Positions 14,701 to 23,953 of a DNA stretch of 37,339 bases are shown piece by piece (within the stretch, counting starts at the first letter, position 1; each line of letters begins with the position of its first letter). The position numbers and the translations under genes are program-made. This stretch comes from a virus, in the IMG/VR virus record IMGVR_UViG_3300033571_004293, positions 1 to 37,339 of that record; one strand, given 5' to 3'. The notes beneath the pieces were generated by a model that saw only the letters and a list, made by a program, of their open reading frames with translations, made no database searches and was not told the origin of the DNA.

Positions 14701-17700
14701 GACTTACGCAAGTTTGCAATTTTTTGCTCAGTATCATATTTTTCACGAACAACAGCACGACGCCTATCACGTATGTTTGTTGCTTCTTTTTCATTTTTTG
14801 CAACAAATAATTCAAGACGAGAAATTTCTTTCTGTGTTTCCGAAATTGAATCATCAAGGGTTTTCAGTGTGTTTGTTGCCCTACGAATTGAAGCAGCAGG
14901 TTTATCGTAGGTTCCAGGAACATTGTAAAGTGCTCGCCATTCGGCATCACTAAAAGTGATTGCCTCTTTCACGATTGTTCCATCTGGATTCTTACGCTCA
15001 ATTACAGCAAAACCTGACAAATCATCTGGAGTACCAATCATTTGATATTCGTCCTGCAAACGTGCCAACTCTTCCTCGTTCGCCGTGATTTGCTCCGCAA
15101 TTGCAGCACGTTCTTCTGTGCGCAAAATCAAGTTTTCATCAAGTTCATTCTTCAATCCCTCAATTGTTGTTTTGAGATTTTCAACACGTTGAGAATGAAG
15201 ACTTGTTGTTTTCATTAAACTATCAACTTTGCCAGCATCAACAGTTCTAAAACCATTTCTGAAATTGTTAACAGACAAATCAAGTTCAGCCAAAGCAACA
15301 AGTACATCAACAGTTTCTCTGTCCTTCATTGCCTTGAGATACTCTGGAGAAGAAGTCAATTTCTTGTACGCATCAATGCGGGCGGCTCGACGAGCCTTGT
15401 ATTCTTTTGAAGCCTTATTGAAAACAAATTCTGGCTCAGTCATATCAGGTCCGTATTCAACAGCCATGCCATCAATTTGTTTTTGTACACGTTCCGCTTC
15501 CGCATCCAACTGCAAAGCCCTAGACAACAAACCTTCCTTGTCTTTGTATCTGCCAGGAATGCGAGCCGCATCACCCTCCAACTGGTCTGCAATGCTATTC
15601 AACCAATCAATATAACCACTTGCGGTTGTTGTCCTAAAAGAACCAACAGGATTCTCAAGCCATTTATAAACATCAGTGAATGGGTCAACAAGTCGTTCAA
15701 GTGCAGAAACTTGTTGCCTTGCCCTTGCCTTGGCAGTATCAAGAACACCAATAGACAAAGCAGAAATACCAGCCTCAGCGGTTCCAGCCCTGTTGTAGGT
15801 TGCACGTGACATGGTTGTTTGTGTCGTCAACAACGAATCAAGAAAATTATATACATCACTTTCTGAAGCCATCGGATGGAATGGACCAATAGCAGATTTG
15901 CGCCCACGAACCTTTGCAACTTTTTCAGTTGCAGAAGTAACCTTGTAAGCCTCTGTGACTTTTCCAGGTTCAACCAAAGCCGCTTTCTTGACAGCGGCGT
16001 TTTCCGCCTGTCTTGCAACATCCTCAACAGTGAGCGCAACCTGAGTAGTGCGCCCACGTCGACCAATGCGTTCACCAGAAATACCCTTAAGAGTTTCGAT
16101 AATTTTTCCAGCACTCATACCAGTTGTTTCATCTGGATATGCACGTTTAAACCAAGGAATCAAAACCTCTTCCTCGTAACGACGACGCATCATTGCCGCT
16201 GGAGTCCAGTTCTTATTCTTTGATTCTGGAAGATTACGATATTCACGCATCTTCTTCAACCAATCTGGATGCTTTTCCTGCAACCATGCTGTAATTGAAG
16301 CAACACTTTCATCAGTTTCAGACAAGGCTTTAAAATTCCTGGTCTTCATTCTCATGTATCCATCAATCAACATTTGTGGGTCGTCGCCAGTAAGGCGAGG
16401 ACCAAGAATACGATTGACAGCAGAATTGGTTGCTTCGCCCTGCATGACCGAATCAACAACTTCACGGAAAATGGAGGAGACAGAACCAGGAGTCTCCGTG
16501 TCTACCGCACCACGCATTCTTTCTGAAAACAATTGCCTCATCGATGTAAGTGCGGATTCAGCAATTTCAATATCGTCACGGTATCTGTAAGCAGAATCCA
16601 GATACTTTTTGGCAACATTACGTACAACATCATTGTACATTTTTTCTGTTGGAATGTTTCCAAGTGGCAACATCAACCTTGACAATGTATCCATTGTTGC
16701 GTGAACCTCGGACACGAGATTATAACGCATAACCTCATCAAGTAGTTCATTCTTTATTTGCTGACCATATTCAGCACCCTTGCGAAGACGCAACAATCTC
16801 TTTGCACGTGAACCAGAAAAAGCGTTAATCAATTTTTCTCTTTGATTCTGATACTTGATAATTGTTTGCCGTGCAGTCAACTTGATTGTTTCGTTAGTAC
16901 CACCAATGGCGGTTTCTCTCTTTAATATTTCTGCCTTGACTCTATTGATTTCGTTCTCAATAGAAGCAAGGTCATCCTCAATACTTGCACCACCAAACAT
17001 TTTCTTAACTTGACCCATCTTGACAACTTCTTCCGAAGCGTCAATCATTCTGTATTTGCGTTGAGTCAAATCTCCAAGTTCTTTTTTCAATTTCTGCAGT
17101 GCTTCAAAATCTTTTTCAAGATTTTTAGCCCTGCTAGGATTCAGGTACTTTGGAGTATCAATTTGCCTAAAGTGCTCGTCTCTAATTTTCAACATTGCAT
17201 CACGCAGTTCGTAAAGACCCCACGTGTCAATGTCCATGCCCATTGCTCGCATGCCATCAAGTGTTTGTGCCACAAATACATCTTGTTCAAGTTCTTGAAT
17301 AATCTGTGACGGGTAACGTGAGTCCGCATTGATTCGCGCAATACGAACATCCTCTGCTATTTGTTCGGCAGTTCTCGGTACATCAACCCCGTCAATGACA
17401 TCAAACTCACGTTTTGCCCATCTCTCGCTGTCATTAATTTTTTTATTAATTTTCGACCAAGCAGAATCGACGGATGTAAATCTGTCGATTTCAGTTGTTG
17501 CTTCTTCGACGATTCCATCCCACTTGTCATCAAACATTGTGACACTTTTAATCTGTGCTTTCTGGACCAATGACTTTTCAATATCCGAGTCAACTTGTGA
17601 GGCTCGTTTCGCTACTTCAACAAGTCGCAACAACCTATCCCGAACCCCATCTGGCATCTTGTCGAGCGAACCGTAGATGCGCATGTCGCGCATAATCAGA

Positions 17701-20315
17701 TGTGCCGCCAATTCACGAGCATTTCTCAACGTAGCATCATGCGACATACCCTCAATTAACGCTCTTGAGAAATCTTCATAACTCATGGCGAATGAACGCT
17801 CTTGCAAAAGTTTTGCACCGCCGTACGCAACACGTTCGCCCTTTTTACTTGTTTGCTCCCATACGGTTACGGCAATTTCGTTCCACAATTTTGCCGCATC
17901 ACTATTTGATGCGAGTTCTTTTGCAAACCAATCACGGAAAGATTCAAATGTATACATCCCAGAATCTGGAAAGTTCATCAACATCTTTGCACGTACAGAT
18001 GGGTCTAAACCAGAAGCACCAGCAATTGACCTAATAGCATTGTAGACATCAGCACCAGGAACATCATCCTTAAAAACTATACCCTTGATTGCTTTCGCTA
18101 TATTCTCTTCAACCATTTGACCGCTTGAAATAGCGGTAACAAATTGTTTTTCAAGAATATCAAGTTGGCTTGTTGCGTCCGTAAGTTCTTTTACAAGATT
18201 ATCAACAATTGATTGTTGGTCTCCGACAATTCCGTTCGCCAAATCTGCAAATGCTTTGCTTGCTTTGTTGTCCAGGTCAAGATTTTGAATGCGAAGTTTC
18301 AGATTGTCGATTGTGTCAAAAAGATTCTGAATCAAAACTGGTCCAGAAGCGGCAGGCAAACCTTCTGACTTAATCCATTTAGCACCAGCAGTTCCGAACA
18401 TTTCCATGAACTGTTTTACCAACGGGTCTGCCGCATCCTCAGCACCAAGGGCCTTAATTACTGCATCCATATTGAAATCTTCTGGAGTTAATCCAAGCGT
18501 ATCAACCACGTTTGCGCGCAACCAAGGATTGTCGTGTCCATAAAACATTCTTCCAAACGAATCTTGCATTTCGGATAGACGAGCCATTGCATCCGACAAT
18601 TGTGCAGAAAGCAAATTGAATTTGTCTTCCATTTCTGTAACTGCAAGACGACGAACACCCAGGTCTGCTAAACCAGATTCCATTTTTGGAATTGAAGCCT
18701 CCATCTCTTTGGAAACTTTTTCTAATTGTTTGACCAAATCTTCAATGGCAGATTTTTTATCCTTCAAAGATTGTGCTACACCCTCAACGGATTCACGAAC
18801 CAGTTTTCTTGCATCATCAACAGCCATGGAATCAACAAAGGTTGATTCCCATTCTGCATCACGACCAAAATTGATAACACCAGCATCTTTTAGATACTTG
18901 TAACGAGACAGTGTTGCAATCTGTTTTGAATAGTCCTCAACATATGAGGTCATTAATTTCTGAATATCTGTTTCAAAGAAGTTGCCCTGGAACCCAGCCT
19001 CACGAGCAATTTGATTCAAACGTGAAACCGTCAAATCATCTTTTTCCAAAGTTTTTCCAAAAAACTTGCTCTTCTCAACCAACCCACGAGTCTTGAACGC
19101 ACCACCCTCGTCGATAGCACCATCCTTAACAAACTGTTTGAACAAATCATTTGCGTGTGGATTATTTAAATCGTTTATATATTTAAAAGCATCTTCAGAC
19201 AGTACTCGCGGAATATAACCATCACGAACAAAACCAAACTTTAATGCTGGGTCAATCTGTTGAGCAACAGTATCAACCTCATCGTACAAAGTCTTTAGGA
19301 AATTTTTCCAAACCTCAGCCGCCCGCACCTCATCAGCAGTTGCCATAGCGGCAACAGCAGGTTCCTCAATTACACGATAGAGAGACCCACGGTAAACCTC
19401 AAATCCTTTAGGAGCCTCTTGCTCCAATGTATTTGCGAGCCGTGTAGTGGTATTGCGTAGTGTTTCACCACTGATTGCACGTGCAGTATTTTCCCAGTTC
19501 AACAACTTAATAATTCCAGCGGCCTCTTCTGGGCTGGCAAGTCCACGAGCAAGGCGAAGTCTTGCCTCGTGCAGTGACTTGTTCATGAACTTTCCTTGGA
19601 GCGTTTGTCCAAGTCGTGTCTCTGAAGTTGCTATACGAAACTTAGCCAATGCACGTTCTGCTCGCATTCCAACACCTTCGGAAAATGGAACACGAACAGC
19701 AGGCAATTTCTTCCCAAAAAAATACACGCCACTCTTATTCAATCCAAGGCGAGATAAATCTTCAGCACTTAAAGCCGCACGACCAAGACGAGCCGCAGAA
19801 GCGGCAAGTGCATTATCACCAGTTGTTTCAAGAACTTTACCAGCAAGAGCAAGACGACCAGAATATCCAGCAAAGTGACCCGCACCAAAAGTCATATAGG
19901 TCAATGGGTCAGTTGCAACATCTCCAGCAAAACCAATCAAACGGTCAAGCCAAATCATTCCCGTATTCGGATTGAAAGCCTTACCAAAACCGTATTCTTT
20001 GTCGCTTATATTTTTCTTGAAATCAGACCAGGAAACTTTTGTGGCAGGGTCGCCATCTAGCGAATTAGCCGCCTGTTCCAGTCCAGCAACAACAATCTTT
20101 CCAGGAAGTGCAATCTTTTCCAGACCACTCAAAACACCCTGAAGTGCTGACGCACCAAGACCAGAACCGCCACCAGATGTTTGTTGACGTTGAACTATCT
20201 CTGCAGGCAACCTTCCAGGTGCTGAACCAACAGACCGCCCAAAGGAAACGCCTCCGCCCTGAGAAGCCTTCAGGCGGGCAAGTTGATACCTAGGGTCATC
20301 ATACGGATTAGCCAT
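11796..20315 (-). CDS. Giant 2839-aa internal virion / polyvalent-type protein
   Basis: One open frame of 8.5 kb, 23% of the genome. The N-terminal 250 residues are Gly/Ala-rich with a D-R-L-I-G-F-A-G-D-V-A-T-D-P segment. Most of the middle, from about residue 490 to 2300, is Lys/Glu/Gln-rich helix with long coiled-coil stretches. The C-terminus is different: G-F-H-L-R-N (2469-2474) and I-I-P-F-W-T-W-M-S-R-N-L-P (2621-2633) resemble the C-terminal modules (LPD38-like) of phage polyvalent proteins, which are packaged and injected with DNA. The end is basic. No protease, lysozyme, helicase or methylase motif was seen. Its place after the tail genes fits an ejection protein that crosses the cell envelope. 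G-T-A-A-C-G lies 14 bp before its start. Confidence 0.7.
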   Translation of the reverse strand: MANPYDDPRYQLARLKASQGGGVSFGRSVGSAPGRLPAEIVQRQQTSGGGSGLGASALQGVLSGLEKIALPGKIVVAGLEQAANSLDGDPATKVSWSDFKKNISDKEYGFGKAFNPNTGMIWLDRLIGFAGDVATDPLTYMTFGAGHFAGYSGRLALAGKVLETTGDNALAASAARLGRAALSAEDLSRLGLNKSGVYFFGKKLPAVRVPFSEGVGMRAERALAKFRIATSETRLGQTLQGKFMNKSLHEARLRLARGLASPEEAAGIIKLLNWENTARAISGETLRNTTTRLANTLEQEAPKGFEVYRGSLYRVIEEPAVAAMATADEVRAAEVWKNFLKTLYDEVDTVAQQIDPALKFGFVRDGYIPRVLSEDAFKYINDLNNPHANDLFKQFVKDGAIDEGGAFKTRGLVEKSKFFGKTLEKDDLTVSRLNQIAREAGFQGNFFETDIQKLMTSYVEDYSKQIATLSRYKYLKDAGVINFGRDAEWESTFVDSMAVDDARKLVRESVEGVAQSLKDKKSAIEDLVKQLEKVSKEMEASIPKMESGLADLGVRRLAVTEMEDKFNLLSAQLSDAMARLSEMQDSFGRMFYGHDNPWLRANVVDTLGLTPEDFNMDAVIKALGAEDAADPLVKQFMEMFGTAGAKWIKSEGLPAASGPVLIQNLFDTIDNLKLRIQNLDLDNKASKAFADLANGIVGDQQSIVDNLVKELTDATSQLDILEKQFVTAISSGQMVEENIAKAIKGIVFKDDVPGADVYNAIRSIAGASGLDPSVRAKMLMNFPDSGMYTFESFRDWFAKELASNSDAAKLWNEIAVTVWEQTSKKGERVAYGGAKLLQERSFAMSYEDFSRALIEGMSHDATLRNARELAAHLIMRDMRIYGSLDKMPDGVRDRLLRLVEVAKRASQVDSDIEKSLVQKAQIKSVTMFDDKWDGIVEEATTEIDRFTSVDSAWSKINKKINDSERWAKREFDVIDGVDVPRTAEQIAEDVRIARINADSRYPSQIIQELEQDVFVAQTLDGMRAMGMDIDTWGLYELRDAMLKIRDEHFRQIDTPKYLNPSRAKNLEKDFEALQKLKKELGDLTQRKYRMIDASEEVVKMGQVKKMFGGASIEDDLASIENEINRVKAEILKRETAIGGTNETIKLTARQTIIKYQNQREKLINAFSGSRAKRLLRLRKGAEYGQQIKNELLDEVMRYNLVSEVHATMDTLSRLMLPLGNIPTEKMYNDVVRNVAKKYLDSAYRYRDDIEIAESALTSMRQLFSERMRGAVDTETPGSVSSIFREVVDSVMQGEATNSAVNRILGPRLTGDDPQMLIDGYMRMKTRNFKALSETDESVASITAWLQEKHPDWLKKMREYRNLPESKNKNWTPAAMMRRRYEEEVLIPWFKRAYPDETTGMSAGKIIETLKGISGERIGRRGRTTQVALTVEDVARQAENAAVKKAALVEPGKVTEAYKVTSATEKVAKVRGRKSAIGPFHPMASESDVYNFLDSLLTTQTTMSRATYNRAGTAEAGISALSIGVLDTAKARARQQVSALERLVDPFTDVYKWLENPVGSFRTTTASGYIDWLNSIADQLEGDAARIPGRYKDKEGLLSRALQLDAEAERVQKQIDGMAVEYGPDMTEPEFVFNKASKEYKARRAARIDAYKKLTSSPEYLKAMKDRETVDVLVALAELDLSVNNFRNGFRTVDAGKVDSLMKTTSLHSQRVENLKTTIEGLKNELDENLILRTEERAAIAEQITANEEELARLQDEYQMIGTPDDLSGFAVIERKNPDGTIVKEAITFSDAEWRALYNVPGTYDKPAASIRRATNTLKTLDDSISETQKEISRLELFVAKNEKEATNIRDRRRAVVREKYDTEQKIANLRKSKLQIEYQFSTRTVGPDEARRLNATLASLDSQIASGEARLKTLKGMVTKGDKRLAKVGYGESVAVKRQIMELKSQIAQMKQKADVQRAFIASLDPQVRASALEKMDILVHGRNGQLPVFTKDSLQTFIDKAKSIDKTINLDSGLVTVRRNAIKEAFDSTPESAVIARANTMHDAYYLEEYFQMLKNKDTLVANAQTARKSASDVEIEIQDIITKGNDSRESAEKVLNRIISAMESRGFTVPPSLKDPLSEDFKTAMNQLRTRAKDVEKSIKEGTPGASTSAVPGFREGVEAEYKAAKPQLVERKLSLEEQRVQAQGTIDSALAMGNKQVEIQKANNALRTEAKKRLAVLSKLTDDAYKKRWERLFKSVEGARKDVAKLTKAADDAADNVARQYDSIFTLEEALYGPTDRVGGIPNLIEEMKSTRKQIGDVLSSLPAGWKDVLKTKGITDTKTGMWVDIFKWVEANREFFGKLTAGDLEDPVNQAVSRAFEAEGRFLIESMRGQHAKFRLDSLSEGIVQNNILKPWEDGYEKMAKKLGLNKGQKSLAELGMPSLYGNSEFVTTLENIGRIRSSAVANELSRFMSGYTRFFKAYATATPGFHLRNAISNTFQMFAGGADVANMTEGLKLWGSFREALMSSDERAIEKWLAWIPQEQRAQAEIAKNVYFALGGGRTEEALSEFVKKGGSTLVDNPVLNLSRKTGQRIEGSARFIFAFDSAKKGMEFNDSFARVKRYLFDYNDPTVMDEAVRGIIPFWTWMSRNLPLQLVNRFSNPKAYLIYNRFALNIAGQPIPNMPEWMQQGGAIPIGGSNVFMPDLPQNAAEDVLRNISKPSTLLSYVNPGVRAPLEFFAGKKFFTGQNFSDRYYKVTGANKAVIPLLAAMGQLEYNQQGEAVASEKGMYMLTSLIPTLGQANRLFPPVDGGFSGYAAMNWAGIPIRQVTPQMQRSTVMARKRQKQSEKSKRLNIERAQ

Positions 20316-20337
20316 ACCCTAGAGAGAATCGTTACAT

Positions 20338-21267
20338 CTATTGAAGATACTTGACCATAGCGTCAAGTTCATCCATAGTGGGAGTCCTGCCAACCCTCTT
20401 ATAGGCGTTGAGCACACCCTCCCGAACTGCGCTTTCTGCTTCGGAAGACTGCTGTGCTCGCCATTTAGCGGCATCTCGCTGCCTAAGCCCACCAGAACCA
20501 TACAAATAATCTTTGTAGGATTTGATTCGCTGTGGAGTAACCGACTTTTCGTACTCTGCTAGTTTCTTATTTCCCTTGTCCCTGTCAGCCTGGAATTCAT
20601 GTTCCCCATAGTGTTTCAATATTCCCTCTGGACTAATTGCACCTTCTATTGTCGTAACAAAAGCATCGGCTGGGTCAGTCAAAAATTGTTGCCAACCACT
20701 GGCTTTTTGCTTCAAAGCATCCTCGATACCAGTTTGATATTTTCTTTCACCAAACTGATAATTGAATAAAGCCTTCTGATAATCCTGGTCAGCCTTCAGG
20801 GCATCAAGTGCATAAGACTTTCCACTTTTGCGAAGTTGTTCAATAACCTTGACTTGACTTTCAGGAAGTGGAACAGTTTCAGAAGTATATAAATCCAACG
20901 GAGAACTGACACCAAGTTTTGTGAAAACATCCTCATTCTTCAATGAAGACTTTTCTTCTTGAAGTTTTTTAGCCAATGATTTCAACGTAGTTGCCTGCAT
21001 TTGAGAATCGCCAATAAATCCATTGTCGTCTGGTTCTTGTTGGTCAATAAACGCTTGAATTTGAAACTCGTTGTAACCTTGTTCCACCAAACCCATTAAC
21101 TCCTGAATTGTTTGAGGAGTATCTGGGGAATCCGCATATTGATTCCACAAAGCAGAATTTGTTCCACCAGACATTGGATTGTAATTTCCAGACAAGTAAG
21201 CCAAAAGAGTTGCACGTTGTGCCTGTGGGACAAGTTTTAAAAGTTTTTGTATTTCCTTGGGGTCCAT
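20338..21267 (-). CDS. Hypothetical virion-associated protein, 309 aa
   Basis: The ATG at 21267 follows GGAGG (on the minus strand); a TTG four codons upstream is less likely. The protein is largely helical: charged and Gln-rich with a possible coiled coil at residues 110-240 and a basic C-terminal third. It has no catalytic motif. It is wedged between the giant protein and small helical proteins, the usual place of internal core proteins of podophages, so a core or ejection role is inferred. Confidence 0.55.
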   Translation of the reverse strand: MDPKEIQKLLKLVPQAQRATLLAYLSGNYNPMSGGTNSALWNQYADSPDTPQTIQELMGLVEQGYNEFQIQAFIDQQEPDDNGFIGDSQMQATTLKSLAKKLQEEKSSLKNEDVFTKLGVSSPLDLYTSETVPLPESQVKVIEQLRKSGKSYALDALKADQDYQKALFNYQFGERKYQTGIEDALKQKASGWQQFLTDPADAFVTTIEGAISPEGILKHYGEHEFQADRDKGNKKLAEYEKSVTPQRIKSYKDYLYGSGGLRQRDAAKWRAQQSSEAESAVREGVLNAYKRVGRTPTMDELDAMVKYLQ

Positions 21268-21268
21268 A

Positions 21269-21856
21269 TTATCCTCCAAATGCTTTCAAAAGATTTGCAA
21301 GTGCAACCGCTTGGTCGTACTTTGCGTTTGCCTTGTTTGCAGTACGACCTTCTTCATATGTTCCACCCATGATGTTAATCAGATTCTGAAAAGCATCAGC
21401 CTGACCCTGCCCTTGTGTATTCAACATAGAAGCAAACTGCTGTGTTGGCGTAGTATCAACACCCTGCGTTTGCAACAACTGCTGTAACTGCGGGTCAGTT
21501 GCGGTATTTTGTGCCTTCATATTTGCCCAAGGATTCTGTTGTTTGGACAAAAAAGCAATCAATGTTGCATAGGCATCATTGATTGTCTTCTTACCTTTCT
21601 TTACGGCAGAACTTGCTCCAGCACCAGTTCCAGCACCCTGTCCAGTCAACATTGCGTATGTTGCCTTATCTGCGTTAGACGTCAAATCTTTGGTAGATGT
21701 TCCAGCGGAAAATTTTGGTGAAACACCAACAATCATTCCCTTATTGTCATACTGGAAATCTTCTGGTGTCATTCCAGCAAAATCAATAAACGGTACAGTT
21801 TTTGCAATTTCTTTATCGGAGTAACTTTGACCCCTATAGTTATTGTCAGTAGCCAT
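21269..21856 (-). CDS. Hypothetical virion-associated protein, 195 aa
   Basis: The protein has a polar start, a Gly/Ala-rich flexible middle near residues 72-86 and a Gln/Asn/Thr-rich helical end. No enzyme motif is present. It overlaps the regulatory region of the next gene, and its stop is 1 bp before that start. Internal virion protein by context only. Confidence 0.55.
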   Translation of the reverse strand: MATDNNYRGQSYSDKEIAKTVPFIDFAGMTPEDFQYDNKGMIVGVSPKFSAGTSTKDLTSNADKATYAMLTGQGAGTGAGASSAVKKGKKTINDAYATLIAFLSKQQNPWANMKAQNTATDPQLQQLLQTQGVDTTPTQQFASMLNTQGQGQADAFQNLINIMGGTYEEGRTANKANAKYDQAVALANLLKAFGG

Positions 21857-21864
21857 AATTCCTC

Positions 21865-22302
21865 CTAGTTAAACCAACTCTTGTTGGCATTCAATATTCC
21901 AGCAGTTTCTGCAATACGAGCATTCTTTGCCGCTTGCAATTCAGCCATGCGTTGGTTGTATAGTGCGTTAATTTCCGCATCACTGAAACCAAGTTGTTGT
22001 AAAGTCTGGTCATAGTCTTCTTGATTTGCAAACATTTCTGCAGTCTTTGTATTTGCCAAATCAGTTAAACCACGTGCATATAAACCAGACTGCACATTGG
22101 GACCAGCCAATCCCCTACGTGAAAATTGATTTACCAAATTGGGTGTTTCAATCTCGAACTTTTTATTGATATTGAAAGCATTGCGGTCGCCACGTTGTCT
22201 TGCCAGAAAACGCTTATATGCGTTTTGCGCAAGACCACTAGCACGTTGCTTGTTGTATCCAGTTCGCGCATTGTTGAATGCCGTGAAATCCATTGTAGCC
22301 AT
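21865..22302 (-). CDS. Hypothetical internal virion-like protein, 145 aa
   Basis: TAGGAG on the minus strand precedes the ATG. The protein is helical, rich in Ala, Asn, Arg and Gln, with a G-L-A-G-P-N-V-Q-S-G-L-Y-A-R-G-L-T-D-L motif in the middle. This resembles short internal proteins that lie beside ejection proteins in other podophages, but no family can be named firmly. Confidence 0.55.
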   Translation of the reverse strand: MATMDFTAFNNARTGYNKQRASGLAQNAYKRFLARQRGDRNAFNINKKFEIETPNLVNQFSRRGLAGPNVQSGLYARGLTDLANTKTAEMFANQEDYDQTLQQLGFSDAEINALYNQRMAELQAAKNARIAETAGILNANKSWFN

Positions 22303-22311
22303 ATTGTTCTC

Positions 22312-22872
22312 CTAAACTCCGCCCGCATATACAACAGAGAGATAAGTTTGCTTACCAGTTGCACCAACTGCGCCCACGTTTAGTGCACCACCAGAGTTTT
22401 GATAAGCGTTAAGTTCTATATAGTCACCAGGAATAAGTTTGACTGCTGTATATATTGAGCATCCAGAACCAGATATTGTTCCATTATTGGGAGCCATCGA
22501 CAACGCAATAGCAAGACCATTCAGGAACACACTGATGTATCGAACCCCTGTTGCGTTTGCATCAAAACGTGCGCCAGCAGAAATCTGATACACACCGCCA
22601 AGTGAGTTTGGAATAGTGATTCGTGAAGTGTTGGTTGTTGTCGAATGAAAACTGTGTGTATCAAAATCTTCAACGTCACTTGCTCCAAAAGTTATAGCGG
22701 TTGAAGTTGCAGTCGTCAAGGACTGTGTAGTGTTCTTATATAAACCACAACCAACAACATTGTCTAAAGTTTTCAAATAACTTTTAAGCGATGTAAAAGT
22801 TGTCTGAAGCGGAAGCGCATCGCTTCCGTTAAAGTTCAAATATGTTGGGGCTGTCCAAGTTGCTCTGGGCAT
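22312..22872 (-). CDS. Tail fibre/spike head protein, C1q-like jelly roll
   Basis: The protein has 186 residues. After about 45 residues it is beta-rich: G-V-Y-Q-I-S-A-G-A-R-F, Y-I-S-V-F-L-N-G, L-I-P-G-D-Y-I-E-L-N-A-Y-Q-N, ending in a Y-L-S-V-V-Y strand. This strand order is that of the C1q/TNF-like knobs at the tips of phage fibres, which bind receptors as trimers. Next to two other fibre proteins it is likely the receptor-facing part. Confidence 0.65.
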   Translation of the reverse strand: MPRATWTAPTYLNFNGSDALPLQTTFTSLKSYLKTLDNVVGCGLYKNTTQSLTTATSTAITFGASDVEDFDTHSFHSTTTNTSRITIPNSLGGVYQISAGARFDANATGVRYISVFLNGLAIALSMAPNNGTISGSGCSIYTAVKLIPGDYIELNAYQNSGGALNVGAVGATGKQTYLSVVYAGGV

Positions 22873-22878
22873 AACGAC

Positions 22879-23595
22879 CTACGAATAATCCAAAGTAATA
22901 CTGAGAACTGGTGTATAACCAGTTGATGGACCCTGCCAGCGACTCCAATAGTTATCTGTTGTGCCGCCAGCGGTTGACCATCCAGATGAAACACCAGACA
23001 TAGCGATGTTCACAATGCCACCGACAGCAAGGTCGTTGGCAACCTCTTGACCGAATGTTGTTCCCAGGTTGAACGTATATGTGCTTCCCTGTGTGTACGT
23101 ATCCGCACGTGAAAGGTTTGGCGAGAAGTCAAGGTTTGAATATGATGGTGCACCAGAGTTGAAAGTTCCAGTATATAAACCCAGATACAAAGTGTCGGTA
23201 AAGTTGTTCGTACCAGAAGACGTGTCACGCTTCAGAGTCAAACTTGCAGACTTTACAACTGGACGAGTTGCCAATGCAATTGCCCACAAAGAGTTTACAC
23301 CATAGTTGAATACAGCAACACGTTCAGCACTAGTACCAAAACTTCCAATGTACCCATAGTTTGCTGTACCTGTGGGGTTCCAACCAGTACTATCAAATGT
23401 TTCAACATCGGTAATGTTAAAGTTGTACGTTACTGGGTCAGACTTGTTCCATACTGTAGTCCACACACCGCTGGAGTTCTTGACCGAAACACTCGTGGGG
23501 TTGACCCAAGCACCACCGTTCTTTACAGAAACGGCGGTTCCATCTGGAACAAGAGTCCAAACACCACTAGAGTTTTTAACGTACAAAGTTGACAT
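22879..23595 (-). CDS. Tail fibre / receptor-binding protein, 238 aa
   Basis: The ATG at 23595 is preferred because an earlier in-frame start would overlap the next fibre gene by more than 150 bp. Residues 1-50 contain two copies of a V-K-N-S-S-G-V-W-T unit, seen in phage fibre stems. The remainder is Ser/Thr/Gly/Tyr-rich beta structure resembling a carbohydrate-binding jelly roll. The ribosome site is weak. Confidence 0.6.
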   Translation of the reverse strand: MSTLYVKNSSGVWTLVPDGTAVSVKNGGAWVNPTSVSVKNSSGVWTTVWNKSDPVTYNFNITDVETFDSTGWNPTGTANYGYIGSFGTSAERVAVFNYGVNSLWAIALATRPVVKSASLTLKRDTSSGTNNFTDTLYLGLYTGTFNSGAPSYSNLDFSPNLSRADTYTQGSTYTFNLGTTFGQEVANDLAVGGIVNIAMSGVSSGWSTAGGTTDNYWSRWQGPSTGYTPVLSITLDYS

Positions 23596-23596
23596 A

Positions 23597-23953
23597 TTAA
23601 ATCTTAATCCAGATATCCCCGTTACTACCACCAGTAGCAGTAGATGTCGACACTGTAATTGTGTTGCTTGCTGTAAAGATTCCAGAAGCACCAACACCAG
23701 GAGTTCCCAGGTTTGTTCTTGCTGCCGCCGCTGTACTTGCGCCAGTACCACCATTTGCTACAGCAACAGTACCAAGCAACTTAGATGCAGGGAATGTGAT
23801 GGACAACCCAGTAAGGGTTGACCATCCAGTACCGTCAATGTGAATAGTGCTACCTTCGGCAAACACTTTTAAGTTGTTGAAGTTGGTGTTAACCGCTGTC
23901 GGGTCAGCAATTGTGTTGTTTGAAAAACTTGTAATAGTTCCTACTGAAGCCAT
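23597..23953 (-). CDS. Tail fibre adaptor-like protein, 118 aa
   Basis: The protein holds A-V-N-T-N-F-N-N-L near the start and the classical fibre motif V-A-N-G-G-T-G-A-S-T-A-A-A-A-R-T-N-L-G at about residues 65-83, common in phage tail fibres. It probably forms a trimeric stem joining the tail tube to the tip proteins. Its ATG overlaps the stop of the tail-tube gene (TAATG). Confidence 0.7.
   Translation of the reverse strand: MASVGTITSFSNNTIADPTAVNTNFNNLKVFAEGSTIHIDGTGWSTLTGLSITFPASKLLGTVAVANGGTGASTAAAARTNLGTPGVGASGIFTASNTITVSTSTATGGSNGDIWIKI

Noticed and set aside
11796-20315. ADP-ribosyltransferase domain near V-Y-R-G in the N-terminal part of the giant protein
   Set aside because: The later S-T-S and E-x-E motifs needed for that fold are not found in order.
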